Of a stretch of DNA of 64,000 nt, positions 8,694 to 18,547 are shown piece by piece; the first letter of the stretch is position 1; each line of letters opens with the position of its first letter. Where the stretch lies: positions 1-64,000 of the forward strand of contig CAKOSE010000001.1 of NCBI GenBank assembly GCA_934102055.1, given 5' to 3'. Source of the stretch: an uncultured Bacilli bacterium. Its GTDB lineage: Bacteria > Bacillota_I > Bacilli_A > RF39 > UBA660. The notes below the pieces were generated by a model. That model ran no database searches. It saw nothing but the letters and a program-made list of their open reading frames with translations, and was not told the origin of the DNA. The position numbers and the translations under genes were made by a program.

Positions 8694-8712
8694 TTTTAGG
8701 CGTTGCCTAAAA
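8694..8712 (+). promoter_or_regulatory. 5'-leader hairpin next to the ribosome site
   Basis: TTTTAGGC-GTT-GCCTAAAA is a perfect 8-bp hairpin with a 3-nt loop, at or near the mRNA 5' end and ending 4 nt before the AGGAGGG ribosome-binding site. No T-run follows, so it is not a terminator. It may stabilise the long mRNA or bind a dimeric regulator. Confidence 0.5.
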
Positions 8713-8729
8713 AATTAGGAGGGAAAGGT

Positions 8730-11700
8730 ATGAAAGAAAAACTGAGAAAAAATATTGTTTGGGTATTTTTTGTAGTTTTAGCAGTAGTAGGTTCAATTTT
8801 TGCGATAACTGCTCAAGATAATGCAGGTAAAATTGAAATATCAAAGACTGCTACTAAAATGATTACAAATGATCCAGATAATAATCTAGTGTATGGAAGA
8901 AAAGCTAAAGTTGAATTAAACGTAAAAGCACATCCATATAATAAAAACATAACAACATATGATAAACTAGATGTGGTTTTGGTGCTTGATAGTTCTGGAA
9001 GTATGAAAGAAGATAATAAGCTTGTAGATTTAAAGGCTGCGGCTAAGGATCTTGTTAAGACTTTAATGTCTGATGGAACTAATCAAGTTGGAATTGTAGA
9101 ATTTGGTACTAATGTAAAACGTACTCATGAATTAACAACAAATAAGAATAATATAAATCGTTTTATTGAGCGTATGAGTGCTGATGGTGGAACAAATGTC
9201 CAACAAGCAGTAGCAAGTGCTAATTCTATTTTAAAAGAGGGGAAAAGAAGTGATGCTCAACAAATAGTAATAATTCTAACGGATGGTATTCCAACATATT
9301 TCAATTATAATGGATCAAGATATGGAACTGGTAATTCTGATGCTAGTGTATGTGTTGAGAGTGGCTGGATGGGTTGTACTAAAAAAATGAAACCTTCTGA
9401 AGCAGCGAAAACTGAACTTGATAAACTGAAAGGTGATAATAATACTTCAGATGTTTATACAATAGTATTTGGTAATGATGAAGATGCAAAAGATATTTTG
9501 GCAACAATCAACCCAGAACAAGATAAGCCTTTATATAAGAATTATAATGCATTATCTGGAGAACAGTTAAAAAAAATGTTTCAAACAATTATTGAGGAAA
9601 GTGTAGGTAGAATAGGAAACGATACTGTTGTTACTGATATTATTCCTAAAGAATTTAAACTTACAAACGCCTCAAAAACAAGATTAACACAACAAGGGGT
9701 AGAAATAATAGATAATGTAGATGGTACTACTACCCTTAAATGGAATATAGGTAATATAGATGCTGATATAGATTATAAACTTTCTTATGAAGTAAGAGCA
9801 AATGAAGATTATCATGGTAGCATGTATACAAATGAAAATGCTATATTAACTACAACAGTAAGTGAGAATAATCCATACTATGATAAGACTAATCTTACTT
9901 TAGAATTTGATAAACCAGCTGTAGAAATACCTGCAATAACAAAAAATGATCATTATAGTCATAATAGTTCTTATGTAGGATACTCTGAGAGTGTTATAAA
10001 TGGTACTACTATTCTTAAAAATGATTTGAATAAGAATAAACTTGAAGATATTCATGTTGGTAATAATAATACAAAAGTAACAGATGAAATTATTATAGTA
10101 ACAGATGAAAATACAAAGAAGAATGCTGATGGCTCTTATGGTATCTATAAAGATGGAACTTTAATGGGTACTCTTAACATGAATGAAGATGGAACATTTA
10201 GTTTTATATCTGAAGAGGGTATAACTGGAGAAGTTTCGTTTGATTATGTTATAAAATCAAGTATAAGTCAAAACCATGAAACTAGTTTTGTAATTAGTAA
10301 TACTTCTAAGGTTACACTTAATATACTTGAAAGACAAAAAATAGATATAACTGGTACAAAGACTTGGGATGATAATGATAACCAAGATGGACTTAGAACT
10401 ACTTCTGTAGTGGTAAATCTTTATGAAAATGGAAAGTTTAAAGAATCTAAAGTTGTAACAAAAGATGAAAACTGGACTTATACATTTAATAATTTATATA
10501 AATATGAAAAAGGTCATGAAAATGATCCTAAATATGAAATAAAATATGAAATTACAGAAAATCCTGTAAGTGGTTATGTAACAGAAATAAATGGTTATAA
10601 TGTAACAAATACACATAATGTAATAAAAACAGAAGTAAGTGGTCAAAAAACTTGGAAAGATAATAACAATCAAGATGGTAAAAGACCAGATTCTATAACA
10701 GTAAAACTTTATGCTGATGGAGAATATGTAACAGAAAAAGAAGTAACAAAAGATGAAAACTGGAGTTATAGTTTTACAGATTTAGATAAATATAAAGATG
10801 GTAAGGAAATAACTTATACAGTTGAAGAAGAACAAGTTGAGGATTATACTGCAAGTGTAGAGGGTTATAATATAACAAATACTCATGAAATAGAAAAAAT
10901 TGAAGTATCTGGTACAAAAACTTGGGATGATGAGGATAATAAAGATGGATTAAGACCAAGTTTCATAAGAGTTAATTTACTTGAAGATGGAGTAAAAATA
11001 GATTCTAAGGTAGTGAATGAAAATACTAACTGGAGTTATACTTTCTCTAATCTAGATAAATATAAAGATGGAAAAGAAATAGTATATACAGTTGAAGAAA
11101 TCTTAGATAGTAATACTTCTAAATATTATGAAAAAGAAATAAATGGTTATGATATAACAAATACCCATGTAGTAAAAACAGTAAAAGTAAGTGGTACAAA
11201 AACTTGGAATGATGAAGGTAACAGATATGGAAGAGTAGATAAAGTAACAATTAATCTACTTGCAGATGGAGTAAAAATAGATTCTAAAGAAGTAACAGAA
11301 AATGATAACTGGACTTATACATTTGATAATTTACCAATGTATAAAGATGGTAAGAAAATAACTTATACAGTAAGTGAAGATAAAGTAAAAGATTATGATA
11401 CTTCTTATGATGGTTACAATGTAACAAATACATACAATCCTGAAAAAACACAAGTATCTGGTAAGAAAACATGGGATGATAAAGATGATCAAGATGGATT
11501 AAGACCAAGTTCTATAACAGTAGTTTTATATGATCATTTAAATAATGAAATAGATAGAAAAACAGTAACAGATAAAGATAACTGGACTTATACATTTGAT
11601 AATTTACCTAAGTATGCAAATGGAGAAGAAATCAAATATACAGTTAAAGAAGCTTCAGTTGATGGATATGAAACAGAAATAAATGGTAATAACATAACTA

Positions 11701-13910
11701 ATAAACATATTCCAGAAGTTATTTCAAAGACAGTAACAAAAGTATGGAACGATGATAATAATAGAGATGGAATAAGATCTAAATCTATTAAAGTTATTCT
11801 AAAAGCAGATGGAGAAAAGGTTAAAGAGGCAACTTTAAATGAAACTAATAACTGGACTTATACATTTGATAATTTGGCAAAATATAAAAATAAAGGAACA
11901 GTTATTAAGTATACAGTCGAAGAAATAAGGGTTGATGGATATGATGTTTCTATAAAAGAAAAAGATAATGAATTTATCATAACTAATACTCATGAAATAG
12001 ATACAAATAATTTAGTAGTTAAAAAAGTATGGAAAGATAATAACAATCAAGATGGAAAAAGACCAGGTTCTCTTAATGTTAAAGTTATTGGTAAGGTAGA
12101 TGGAGAAGTTGTAGTAGAACGCAATATTACTCTTAATGAAAATAATAACTTTAGATATGAATTTGCTGATTTACCAATGAATTATAATGGTAAAAAGATA
12201 ACTTATACGGCAAGAGAAAATATGAATAGTGATACTGAACAGTATTATACTGAAGAAGATCCTGTTTATGAAAATGGAGTTATTACTTTAACTAATGTAC
12301 ATGAAATAGAAAAAACACAAGTAGTAGGTAAGAAGGTTTGGGTAGATGCTCATGATAAAGATGGATTAAGACCAGATGAAATAACAATTAATCTTTATGC
12401 AGATGGAGTGAAATTAGATTCTAAAGTAATTAGTTCTTCAGATAAAGGAGATAATTCTGATGAATGGATTTATAGTTTTACTGATTTAGATAAGTATAAA
12501 GATGGAAAAGAAATAACTTATACAGTATCTGAAGAAGTAGATGGTAAGACTAAAGAACATTATCTTGAGGCTCGTGACGAAAATAATGATTTTATAATTA
12601 TTAATACTCATAATCCAAAAGATGTAACAGTAAGTGGTACAAAAGCTTGGAAAGACGATGATAATAAGTATGGAAGACCAGATGAAATAACAGTTAATTT
12701 GAAAGGTATGATAGGAGATGAAACTGTAGTAGAAAAGTCTACAAAGGTTTCTGAAGATACAAACTGGACTTATAGTTTTGAAGGACTTCCAGAATATAGC
12801 AAAGGAAAACTTATAAATTATACAATAAGTGAAAATGCTGTAAGGGATTATAATACTGAGTATGATGGTTATAATATAATAAATACTTATAATCCTGAGA
12901 CTATAAAAATATCTGGTGTTAAAACATGGGATGATGAAAATAATCAAGATGGAATAAGACCAGATAGTATAACAGTAGTGCTATATGATCATTTAGGAAA
13001 TGAAATTGAAACTGCTACTGCAAATGAGGCTAATAACTGGACTTATACATTTGATAACTTACCTAAATATGCAAATGGAGAAGAAATTAAATATACAGTT
13101 AAAGAAGTTTCAGTAGATGGATATGAAACAGAAATAAATGATTTTGATATAACAAATAGACATACTCCAGAAGTTATATCATATAAAGTAACTAAGGTAT
13201 GGAATGATAATAATAATCAAGATGGAATAAGACCAGATAGTATAACAGTCAATCTTTATGCTGATGGTGTAAAAGTTGATTTTAAAGTATTGAATGCTTC
13301 AAATAACTGGACATATGTATTTAAAAACTTACCAAAGTATAAAGATGGTGGTATAGCTATTAAGTATAGTTTAGTAGAAGATGAAGTAAAAGGTTATACA
13401 ACAAATATTCCTGATCCTGAAGAAACTACAAAGGAAACTAAGGAATTAAGTGCTACTATAACAAACACACATGAAGTAGAGAAAAGGGATTTAAAAGTTA
13501 CTAAGACTTGGTTAGATAAGAATAATAAATCTAATAAAAGACCTGACTTTATTAATGTAAATGTGTTTGCAAATGGTAATTTATTTACACAAATAACTCT
13601 AACAAAGGATAATAATTGGATGTTTATATTAAGTAATTTAGATAAGTATAAAGATGGAAAAGAAATACTTTATACTCTAGAAGAACTTAAAGTAAATGGT
13701 TATATAACTTCTTATGATGGTTATAATATAATTAATACATTAAAAGAAGATGAAAAGAAGGTTCCGGTAAGTAAAACTAATATAGAAATACTACCTCCTA
13801 AAACTGGAATTGATAATAAAAATGATTCTAATTTAATAGAAATATTACTTATGTTAGTATTATCAGCTTCATCAGTAATACTTCCTGTTAGAGTATTAAA
13901 AAATAATTAA
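8730..13910 (+). CDS. Giant cell-wall-anchored adhesin: vWA domain plus twelve Cna-B repeats
   Basis: A 1726-residue surface protein. The start at 8730 follows AGGAGGG; an upstream TTG lies before that site. A signal peptide (about 1-28) leads into a vWA domain (about 80-290) with the MIDAS motif DSSGS at 87-91. A bridging region follows (to about 540), then twelve Cna-B domains each opening with a KTW/KVW signature. Each unit keeps the Lys, Glu (YTVEE-like) and Asn (TNTH-like) that form internal isopeptide bonds in this family. The tail has a sorting signal read as PPKTG, a hydrophobic helix and a basic end (RVLKNN). It resembles tip adhesins or long stalk proteins. A sortase gene lies 1.2 kb downstream beyond ftsW. 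Confidence 0.92.
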   Translation: MKEKLRKNIVWVFFVVLAVVGSIFAITAQDNAGKIEISKTATKMITNDPDNNLVYGRKAKVELNVKAHPYNKNITTYDKLDVVLVLDSSGSMKEDNKLVDLKAAAKDLVKTLMSDGTNQVGIVEFGTNVKRTHELTTNKNNINRFIERMSADGGTNVQQAVASANSILKEGKRSDAQQIVIILTDGIPTYFNYNGSRYGTGNSDASVCVESGWMGCTKKMKPSEAAKTELDKLKGDNNTSDVYTIVFGNDEDAKDILATINPEQDKPLYKNYNALSGEQLKKMFQTIIEESVGRIGNDTVVTDIIPKEFKLTNASKTRLTQQGVEIIDNVDGTTTLKWNIGNIDADIDYKLSYEVRANEDYHGSMYTNENAILTTTVSENNPYYDKTNLTLEFDKPAVEIPAITKNDHYSHNSSYVGYSESVINGTTILKNDLNKNKLEDIHVGNNNTKVTDEIIIVTDENTKKNADGSYGIYKDGTLMGTLNMNEDGTFSFISEEGITGEVSFDYVIKSSISQNHETSFVISNTSKVTLNILERQKIDITGTKTWDDNDNQDGLRTTSVVVNLYENGKFKESKVVTKDENWTYTFNNLYKYEKGHENDPKYEIKYEITENPVSGYVTEINGYNVTNTHNVIKTEVSGQKTWKDNNNQDGKRPDSITVKLYADGEYVTEKEVTKDENWSYSFTDLDKYKDGKEITYTVEEEQVEDYTASVEGYNITNTHEIEKIEVSGTKTWDDEDNKDGLRPSFIRVNLLEDGVKIDSKVVNENTNWSYTFSNLDKYKDGKEIVYTVEEILDSNTSKYYEKEINGYDITNTHVVKTVKVSGTKTWNDEGNRYGRVDKVTINLLADGVKIDSKEVTENDNWTYTFDNLPMYKDGKKITYTVSEDKVKDYDTSYDGYNVTNTYNPEKTQVSGKKTWDDKDDQDGLRPSSITVVLYDHLNNEIDRKTVTDKDNWTYTFDNLPKYANGEEIKYTVKEASVDGYETEINGNNITNKHIPEVISKTVTKVWNDDNNRDGIRSKSIKVILKADGEKVKEATLNETNNWTYTFDNLAKYKNKGTVIKYTVEEIRVDGYDVSIKEKDNEFIITNTHEIDTNNLVVKKVWKDNNNQDGKRPGSLNVKVIGKVDGEVVVERNITLNENNNFRYEFADLPMNYNGKKITYTARENMNSDTEQYYTEEDPVYENGVITLTNVHEIEKTQVVGKKVWVDAHDKDGLRPDEITINLYADGVKLDSKVISSSDKGDNSDEWIYSFTDLDKYKDGKEITYTVSEEVDGKTKEHYLEARDENNDFIIINTHNPKDVTVSGTKAWKDDDNKYGRPDEITVNLKGMIGDETVVEKSTKVSEDTNWTYSFEGLPEYSKGKLINYTISENAVRDYNTEYDGYNIINTYNPETIKISGVKTWDDENNQDGIRPDSITVVLYDHLGNEIETATANEANNWTYTFDNLPKYANGEEIKYTVKEVSVDGYETEINDFDITNRHTPEVISYKVTKVWNDNNNQDGIRPDSITVNLYADGVKVDFKVLNASNNWTYVFKNLPKYKDGGIAIKYSLVEDEVKGYTTNIPDPEETTKETKELSATITNTHEVEKRDLKVTKTWLDKNNKSNKRPDFINVNVFANGNLFTQITLTKDNNWMFILSNLDKYKDGKEILYTLEELKVNGYITSYDGYNIINTLKEDEKKVPVSKTNIEILPPKTGIDNKNDSNLIEILLMLVLSASSVILPVRVLKNN
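10345..13740 (+). repeat. Twelve tandem Cna-B coding repeats
   Basis: Units of roughly 260-310 bp start near 10345, 10640, 10908, 11188, 11455, 11722, 12005, 12318, 12625, 12908, 13178 and 13488. Several are close at DNA level, for example the fifth (11455-11720) and tenth (12908-13177), which share the run encoding SITVVLYDHL and the NWTYTFDNLPKYANGEEIKY block. Such repeats can recombine, so copy number may vary between strains and may be collapsed in short-read assemblies. Confidence 0.85.
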
Positions 13911-13916
13911 AATAAG

Positions 13917-13952
13917 AACATTAATGTATCGCATGATATGTTAATGTTTTTT
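13917..13952 (+). terminator. Terminator between the adhesin and ftsW
   Basis: AACATTAA (13917-13924) pairs with TTAATGTT (13941-13948) and runs into a T-tract. It overlaps the last codons of the convergent ftsW gene. Confidence 0.65.
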
Positions 13953-15026
13953 CTTTGTTAAATTAAGTATAATGCTAATACTTATAATTGAGATTAGCAA
14001 ACTACTACCACCATAAGATATAAAGGGAAGTGTAACTCCAGTTACGGGAATAAGTCCTATCACTACTGATAGGTTAAGTATTGTTTGAAATATCATTTGG
14101 AAACCTAGGGTAAATATTACATATTTTTTGAATAAGTTGTTTTGTTCTAGTGCAAGTTTAATTATTAAAGTGATAAGTAATGTAAAGAGTGATATTAGGA
14201 TTAACGCCCCGATTATACCGAATTCTTCACATATAACTGAGAATATGAAATCTGTCTGAGGTTCTGGTAAATAGAAGTGTTTTTGTCTTGAGTTAAGGAA
14301 TCCGAATCCTAATAGTCCTCCTGGTCCTATGGCGAATAGACTTTGTATTATTTGAAAACCGCTTCCTAAGGGATCTTTCCATGGGTTAATGAAAGAGGTT
14401 ATTCTGTCTAATCTATATGGTGCAAGTATTATAAGGATTGTTGCTCCTAGGAGTCCTATAATCATAAATATTTTAAAGTATTTACTTTTTAATCCGGATA
14501 TAAATAAAAGTGCAACAATTGTCATGACTAGTATTACTCCGGTACCAAAATCTGGTTCAAGCATTATAAGAAGAAAAGCAAGTCCTGTAAGAGCTAGAAC
14601 TTTCCATATATCTTTTAGGGATTTATTGATTTTATTTTTATTACCTAAATACTTAGAACATGATATTATAAGAGCAAGTTTCATTGCTTCACTTGGTTGG
14701 ACGCCAAATGATCCTATTCCAAACCAACTTCTTGATCCGTTTCTAATTACTCCGATGCCTGGTATTAAAACAAGGATAAGTAAAATGAACGATCCTATTA
14801 AAAACTTTTTTGAATGTTTATAAAAAAAATTACTATCTAGTTTTAAGATAATATATGATAATGTTATTCCTATAATTATGAAAATTCCTTGTTGTTTTAC
14901 GTATTTTAAACTATCACCAAATTTATATGATGCCCATATATAAGATGCAGAATAGATCATGATAAGTCCGATTGTCATTAAAACAAGCATGGTTATAAAA
15001 AGGAGTAATCTCTTGTTCTTTAGCAT
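13941..15026 (-). CDS. ftsW: FtsW/RodA/SpoVE-family peptidoglycan polymerase
   Basis: SEDS-family glycosyltransferase that polymerises lipid II with a class B PBP partner. The 361-residue protein has about ten membrane helices. Family motifs are present: GLIMIYSAS near the N-terminus, FGVQPSEAMKLA, LEPDFGTG, the loop LPEPQTDFIFSVICEEFG with its conserved Asp, and SYGGSSL near the end. The ATG follows AGGTGAT. FtsW, SpoVE and RodA are hard to separate; the N-terminal pattern looks more FtsW/SpoVE-like. The PBP at 4.0 kb is a plausible partner. It is transcribed against its neighbours. Confidence 0.88.
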   Translation of the reverse strand: MLKNKRLLLFITMLVLMTIGLIMIYSASYIWASYKFGDSLKYVKQQGIFIIIGITLSYIILKLDSNFFYKHSKKFLIGSFILLILVLIPGIGVIRNGSRSWFGIGSFGVQPSEAMKLALIISCSKYLGNKNKINKSLKDIWKVLALTGLAFLLIMLEPDFGTGVILVMTIVALLFISGLKSKYFKIFMIIGLLGATILIILAPYRLDRITSFINPWKDPLGSGFQIIQSLFAIGPGGLLGFGFLNSRQKHFYLPEPQTDFIFSVICEEFGIIGALILISLFTLLITLIIKLALEQNNLFKKYVIFTLGFQMIFQTILNLSVVIGLIPVTGVTLPFISYGGSSLLISIISISIILNLTKKKH

Positions 15027-15124
15027 TTAATCACCTAATTAATGATATGAAATTAAAGTAAATATATTATCTTGATTGATTCTATGGGTTTGTGTTAAAA
15101 TAAAGGCAAGTTTCGGAGGTATTT

Positions 15125-15796
15125 ATGAGAAAGTTTTTTATATATTTTTCTATTTCGTTTGTTATATCATTTTTTATTTTTTTTAGTCTTTCTTATTTTT
15201 ATTTTTCAAAAGAGATAGATACAAAACAGGAAAATTTAGTAACTTCTTTGAGAAATAAGTACAATAATGATGAGATAGTGGGAGTATTAGAGATACCGGA
15301 TGTTTTTAAAACTGTTATAGTTAAACATAATGACAATGAGTTTTATTTAAACCATGATATAACTAAAAAAGAAAGTAAATTAGGATCGGTGTTCATGGAT
15401 TATAGAAATAGTTTTGGTGATAAGAAGATATTAATTTATGGACATAATTCTACTAGGGGTAATAAGATTCCTTTTACTTATCTTGATAAGTATATAAAAA
15501 AGAGTTATTATCAAAAGCATCCTTATTTTTATTTTTATAGTGATAAGGAATATACATATGATATTTTTTCAGTATATGTAGAAAGTGAAGATTTTGATTA
15601 TGTAAATTTGGATAATTATAATGGACTTACGTATTTAGAACATATAAATAAACTTAAGAATAAATCGATTTATGATACTGGTATTAGTCTTAATGATAAT
15701 TCTAAAATAATGATACTTCAGACATGTAATGTAGAGTCTGGTTATGATGGATCTTATAAAAATACTTTAGTAATAGGGGTTTTAAGAGAGGAGTAA
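15125..15796 (+). CDS. Class B-like sortase lacking the usual catalytic Arg
   Basis: Membrane-anchored transpeptidase that cuts surface proteins at a sorting signal and attaches them to the wall or to each other. 223 residues: one N-terminal membrane helix (about 5-27), then the sortase barrel. The catalytic His is in YGHN and the Cys in LQTC. The usual Arg, expected about ten residues after the Cys on the last strand, is not there: the strand reads SYKNTLVIGVL, giving Asn or Lys. The Cna-B protein encoded upstream is the only candidate substrate in the window. It ends 4 nt before the next gene, though the functions look unrelated. Confidence 0.85.
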   Translation: MRKFFIYFSISFVISFFIFFSLSYFYFSKEIDTKQENLVTSLRNKYNNDEIVGVLEIPDVFKTVIVKHNDNEFYLNHDITKKESKLGSVFMDYRNSFGDKKILIYGHNSTRGNKIPFTYLDKYIKKSYYQKHPYFYFYSDKEYTYDIFSVYVESEDFDYVNLDNYNGLTYLEHINKLKNKSIYDTGISLNDNSKIMILQTCNVESGYDGSYKNTLVIGVLREE

Positions 15797-15800
15797 TAAA

Positions 15801-16982
15801 ATGAAGGTTGTAGTAATAGGAGGAGGAGCTTCTGGGGTTGTAGCGGCTTTAACTGCTAAAAGAGGTGGCCATGATGTAATAATTCTTGAAAGAAATGATA
15901 AGGTTTTAAAGAAATTATTAATAACAGGTAATGGTCGTTGTAATTATTTTAATGATGATTTTAATATTGATCATTATTGTTCTTTTGATAAGAAACTTTT
16001 AAAGAATATAATAAATGAAAAGAATAAAGATATGTTTTTATCTTATATTGCTTCTTTAGGAATAGTTCCAAGAGTAAATAATGGTTATTATTATCCATAT
16101 TCAAATCAGGCTTCTTCTATAAGAGATATTTTTTGTTATGAACTTGAAAGATTAAATATAAAGGTAAGGACTTTGTCTTATGTTAATGATATAAAGAAGA
16201 ATAAAAATAAGTTTTATATTTCGTGTAGTGATGAAATAATAATTTGTGATAAGGTTATTGTTAGCTGTGGCTCTAAGGCTTATCCAAAGACAGGATCAAA
16301 TGGTAATATGTATTCTTTACTTGAAAAATTTGGGCATACTATAAATGAAATATCTCCTGGGCTTGTAAAGTTAATAGGAAAAGATAATTATTATGAAAAA
16401 TGGAATGGTGTAAGAAGTATGGTTACTTTATCTTTATATAAGAATAATAATTTAATAAAACAAGAATCTGGAGAGATGCAGGCTACAAAGGATGGTATAA
16501 GTGGTATATGTGTTTTTAATTTAAGTAATTTTATAAGAGGAGATTTAAGTAGTTATCAGATAAGAATAAATTTTATGCCATTTTGTGATGATCCTAGTAG
16601 TTATTTTGATAAGTTTAAAAATAAAAGTATATATTTTGTTTTAGAGGGGTTTTTAAATTATAAATTAGTATCTCTTATTTTATCGTTATGTCATATAGAT
16701 AGGAATAGGTCGTTTGATGAATTAAGTATTGATAAGAAGAGGACTTTAATTAGTTATTTGACAAGTTTTAAATTTAATGTTCATTCTTTAGGAGATTATA
16801 ATAGTTCTCAGATATGTGTAGGGGGAGTGTCTTTGGATGAGATAGATTTAGATACTATGGAATCTAAGGTGATTGATGGTTTATATATAACTGGAGAAGT
16901 TCTTGATGTAGCAGGGGATTGTGGTGGATATAATCTTGCTTTTGCTTTTATAACGGGACTTTTAGCTGGAGGTAATTTATGA
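15801..16982 (+). CDS. FAD-dependent oxidoreductase, YhiN/HI0933 family
   Basis: A 393-residue flavoprotein. The Rossmann motif VVVIGGGASG (residues 3-12) binds FAD, followed by the family signature ITGNGRCN (about 43-50). The C-terminal segment with CVGGVSLDEID and GLYITGEVLDVAGDCGGYNL is the usual second FAD-contacting block. Substrates are undefined for most members; relatives include the bile-acid enzyme BaiN, but family membership alone does not imply that activity. It overlaps the next flavoprotein gene by 4 bp (ATGA), so the two are translationally coupled. Confidence 0.9.
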   Translation: MKVVVIGGGASGVVAALTAKRGGHDVIILERNDKVLKKLLITGNGRCNYFNDDFNIDHYCSFDKKLLKNIINEKNKDMFLSYIASLGIVPRVNNGYYYPYSNQASSIRDIFCYELERLNIKVRTLSYVNDIKKNKNKFYISCSDEIIICDKVIVSCGSKAYPKTGSNGNMYSLLEKFGHTINEISPGLVKLIGKDNYYEKWNGVRSMVTLSLYKNNNLIKQESGEMQATKDGISGICVFNLSNFIRGDLSSYQIRINFMPFCDDPSSYFDKFKNKSIYFVLEGFLNYKLVSLILSLCHIDRNRSFDELSIDKKRTLISYLTSFKFNVHSLGDYNSSQICVGGVSLDEIDLDTMESKVIDGLYITGEVLDVAGDCGGYNLAFAFITGLLAGGNL

Positions 16983-18547
16983 TAAGAATAAGACAGTTAA
17001 GGATAAGTCCAGACAAGGATAATACTGAGTTTATTAAACATAAAGTTTCAAAAAGGTTACATATTGATAAGAATGATATTTTGGATTTAAGAATAAGTAA
17101 AAAGGGAATAGATGCGAGAGATAAAAATAATATATTTTATGTTTATGAGATTGATGTTAAGGTTCTTAAAGAAGAGAAGATCTTATCTATGGTAAAGGAT
17201 AAAGAAGTATTTAGAACTCCGAATGAAGAGTATAAGTATGTTTTAAAGAGAAATAGTGATATAAGACCTGTAATAATAGGAAGTGGTCCTGCTGGGTTGT
17301 TTTCAGCATTTATGCTTGCAGAGGCTGGTTATAAACCTCTTATTATTGAAAGAGGAGAACAAATAGAAAAAAGAGTAAAGAGTGTTGATGAGTTTTGGGA
17401 AACGAATAGTTTGAATATAAATTCAAATGTGCAGTTTGGAGAAGGTGGTGCTGGTACTTTTTCGGATGGTAAGTTAAATACTTTAGTTAAAGATAAAGAT
17501 TATAGGATGAAAAAGGTTTTTGAGATATTTATTAGTTGTGGAGCTCCAAAGGAGATAATGTATATACATAATCCTCATATAGGAACAGATTTATTAAGAA
17601 AAGTAGTAGTTAATATGAGAAATAAAATAATAGAAATGGGTGGAACTTTTAGATTTAATACAACTTTAACAGATATAATTATAGAGGATAATAAAGTAAC
17701 TGGAATTATTTTAAATGATAAGGATAAGATAAAGTGTGATACTTTAGTTTTAGCAATAGGACATAGTGCTAGAGATACTTTTAAAATGTTATATAGTAAA
17801 GGACTTGATATGAGTCAAAAACCGTTTGCAGTAGGTTTAAGAATAGTTCATCCTCAAGAGTTAATAGATAAGAATCAATATGGAGAAAGTTATAAGTTAC
17901 TTGGACATGCAAATTATAAATTAACATATAACACTAAGAAAAGAGGTGTTTATTCGTTTTGTATGTGTCCTGGTGGTTATGTAGTAAATGCAAGTAGTGA
18001 AAAAAACAGATTAGTGGTAAATGGAATGAGTAATTATAATAGAGATAGTGGTTATTCAAATAGTGCTATTATAACTACTACGACTAAAGAGGACTTTGGA
18101 GAGGGTATCTTTGATGGGATGAGGTTTCAAGAGTATTTAGAGGAAAAGAGTTATGAGCTTGGAGATGGTTTTATTCCAATTCAAAGGTATAAAGATTTTA
18201 AAGAAAATAGATTATCGAATATAGAGCAAGATTTATCTTTTGTGAAAGGAAAGTATAAAAGTTCTAATTTAAATGATTTGTTTTCAGAAGATATAAAACA
18301 TGAGTTAATTGAAGCGATAGATAATTTTGATAAGAAGATACCTGGTTTTAAGGATGCATATGTACTTGGAGTTGAATCAAGAAGTTCTTCTCCTATAAGA
18401 ATAATAAGAGATGAAAATTTAGAGTCTAATATAAGAGGAATTTATCCATGTGGAGAAGGAGCAGGATATGCTGGAGGAATAACTACTTCGGCAATAGATG
18501 GAATAAAAGTTTCTGAAAAAATAGGAAGTGCTATTTTAAAGAAATGA
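16979..18547 (+). CDS. FAD-dependent dehydrogenase, COG2509 family
   Basis: A 522-residue flavoprotein. An N-terminal alpha/beta domain (about 1-80) precedes the Rossmann motif PVIIGSGPAGLFSA (about 97-110). Further FAD contacts include FGEGGAGTFSDGKLNT and the C-terminal PCGEGAGYAGGI. Length and order of motifs match the uncharacterised COG2509 dehydrogenases common in anaerobic Firmicutes. It starts inside the stop codon of the YhiN-type gene, so both are made together. Stop is TGA. Function beyond FAD-linked redox is not known. Confidence 0.9.
   Translation: MIRIRQLRISPDKDNTEFIKHKVSKRLHIDKNDILDLRISKKGIDARDKNNIFYVYEIDVKVLKEEKILSMVKDKEVFRTPNEEYKYVLKRNSDIRPVIIGSGPAGLFSAFMLAEAGYKPLIIERGEQIEKRVKSVDEFWETNSLNINSNVQFGEGGAGTFSDGKLNTLVKDKDYRMKKVFEIFISCGAPKEIMYIHNPHIGTDLLRKVVVNMRNKIIEMGGTFRFNTTLTDIIIEDNKVTGIILNDKDKIKCDTLVLAIGHSARDTFKMLYSKGLDMSQKPFAVGLRIVHPQELIDKNQYGESYKLLGHANYKLTYNTKKRGVYSFCMCPGGYVVNASSEKNRLVVNGMSNYNRDSGYSNSAIITTTTKEDFGEGIFDGMRFQEYLEEKSYELGDGFIPIQRYKDFKENRLSNIEQDLSFVKGKYKSSNLNDLFSEDIKHELIEAIDNFDKKIPGFKDAYVLGVESRSSSPIRIIRDENLESNIRGIYPCGEGAGYAGGITTSAIDGIKVSEKIGSAILKK

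Noticed and set aside
12486..12947. 153-codon minus-strand ORF inside the adhesin gene
   Set aside because: It is antisense to the conserved Cna-B repeats, has low-complexity Ile/Tyr/Phe sequence and no ribosome site.
10345..13740. Regular DNA repeats that might be a CRISPR array
   Set aside because: Units are about 280 bp, all in one open frame and explained by Cna-B domains; no short repeats with unique spacers.
14389..14823. 144-codon plus-strand ORF inside ftsW
   Set aside because: Antisense to conserved FtsW motifs; a mirror of a hydrophobic gene rather than a real protein.
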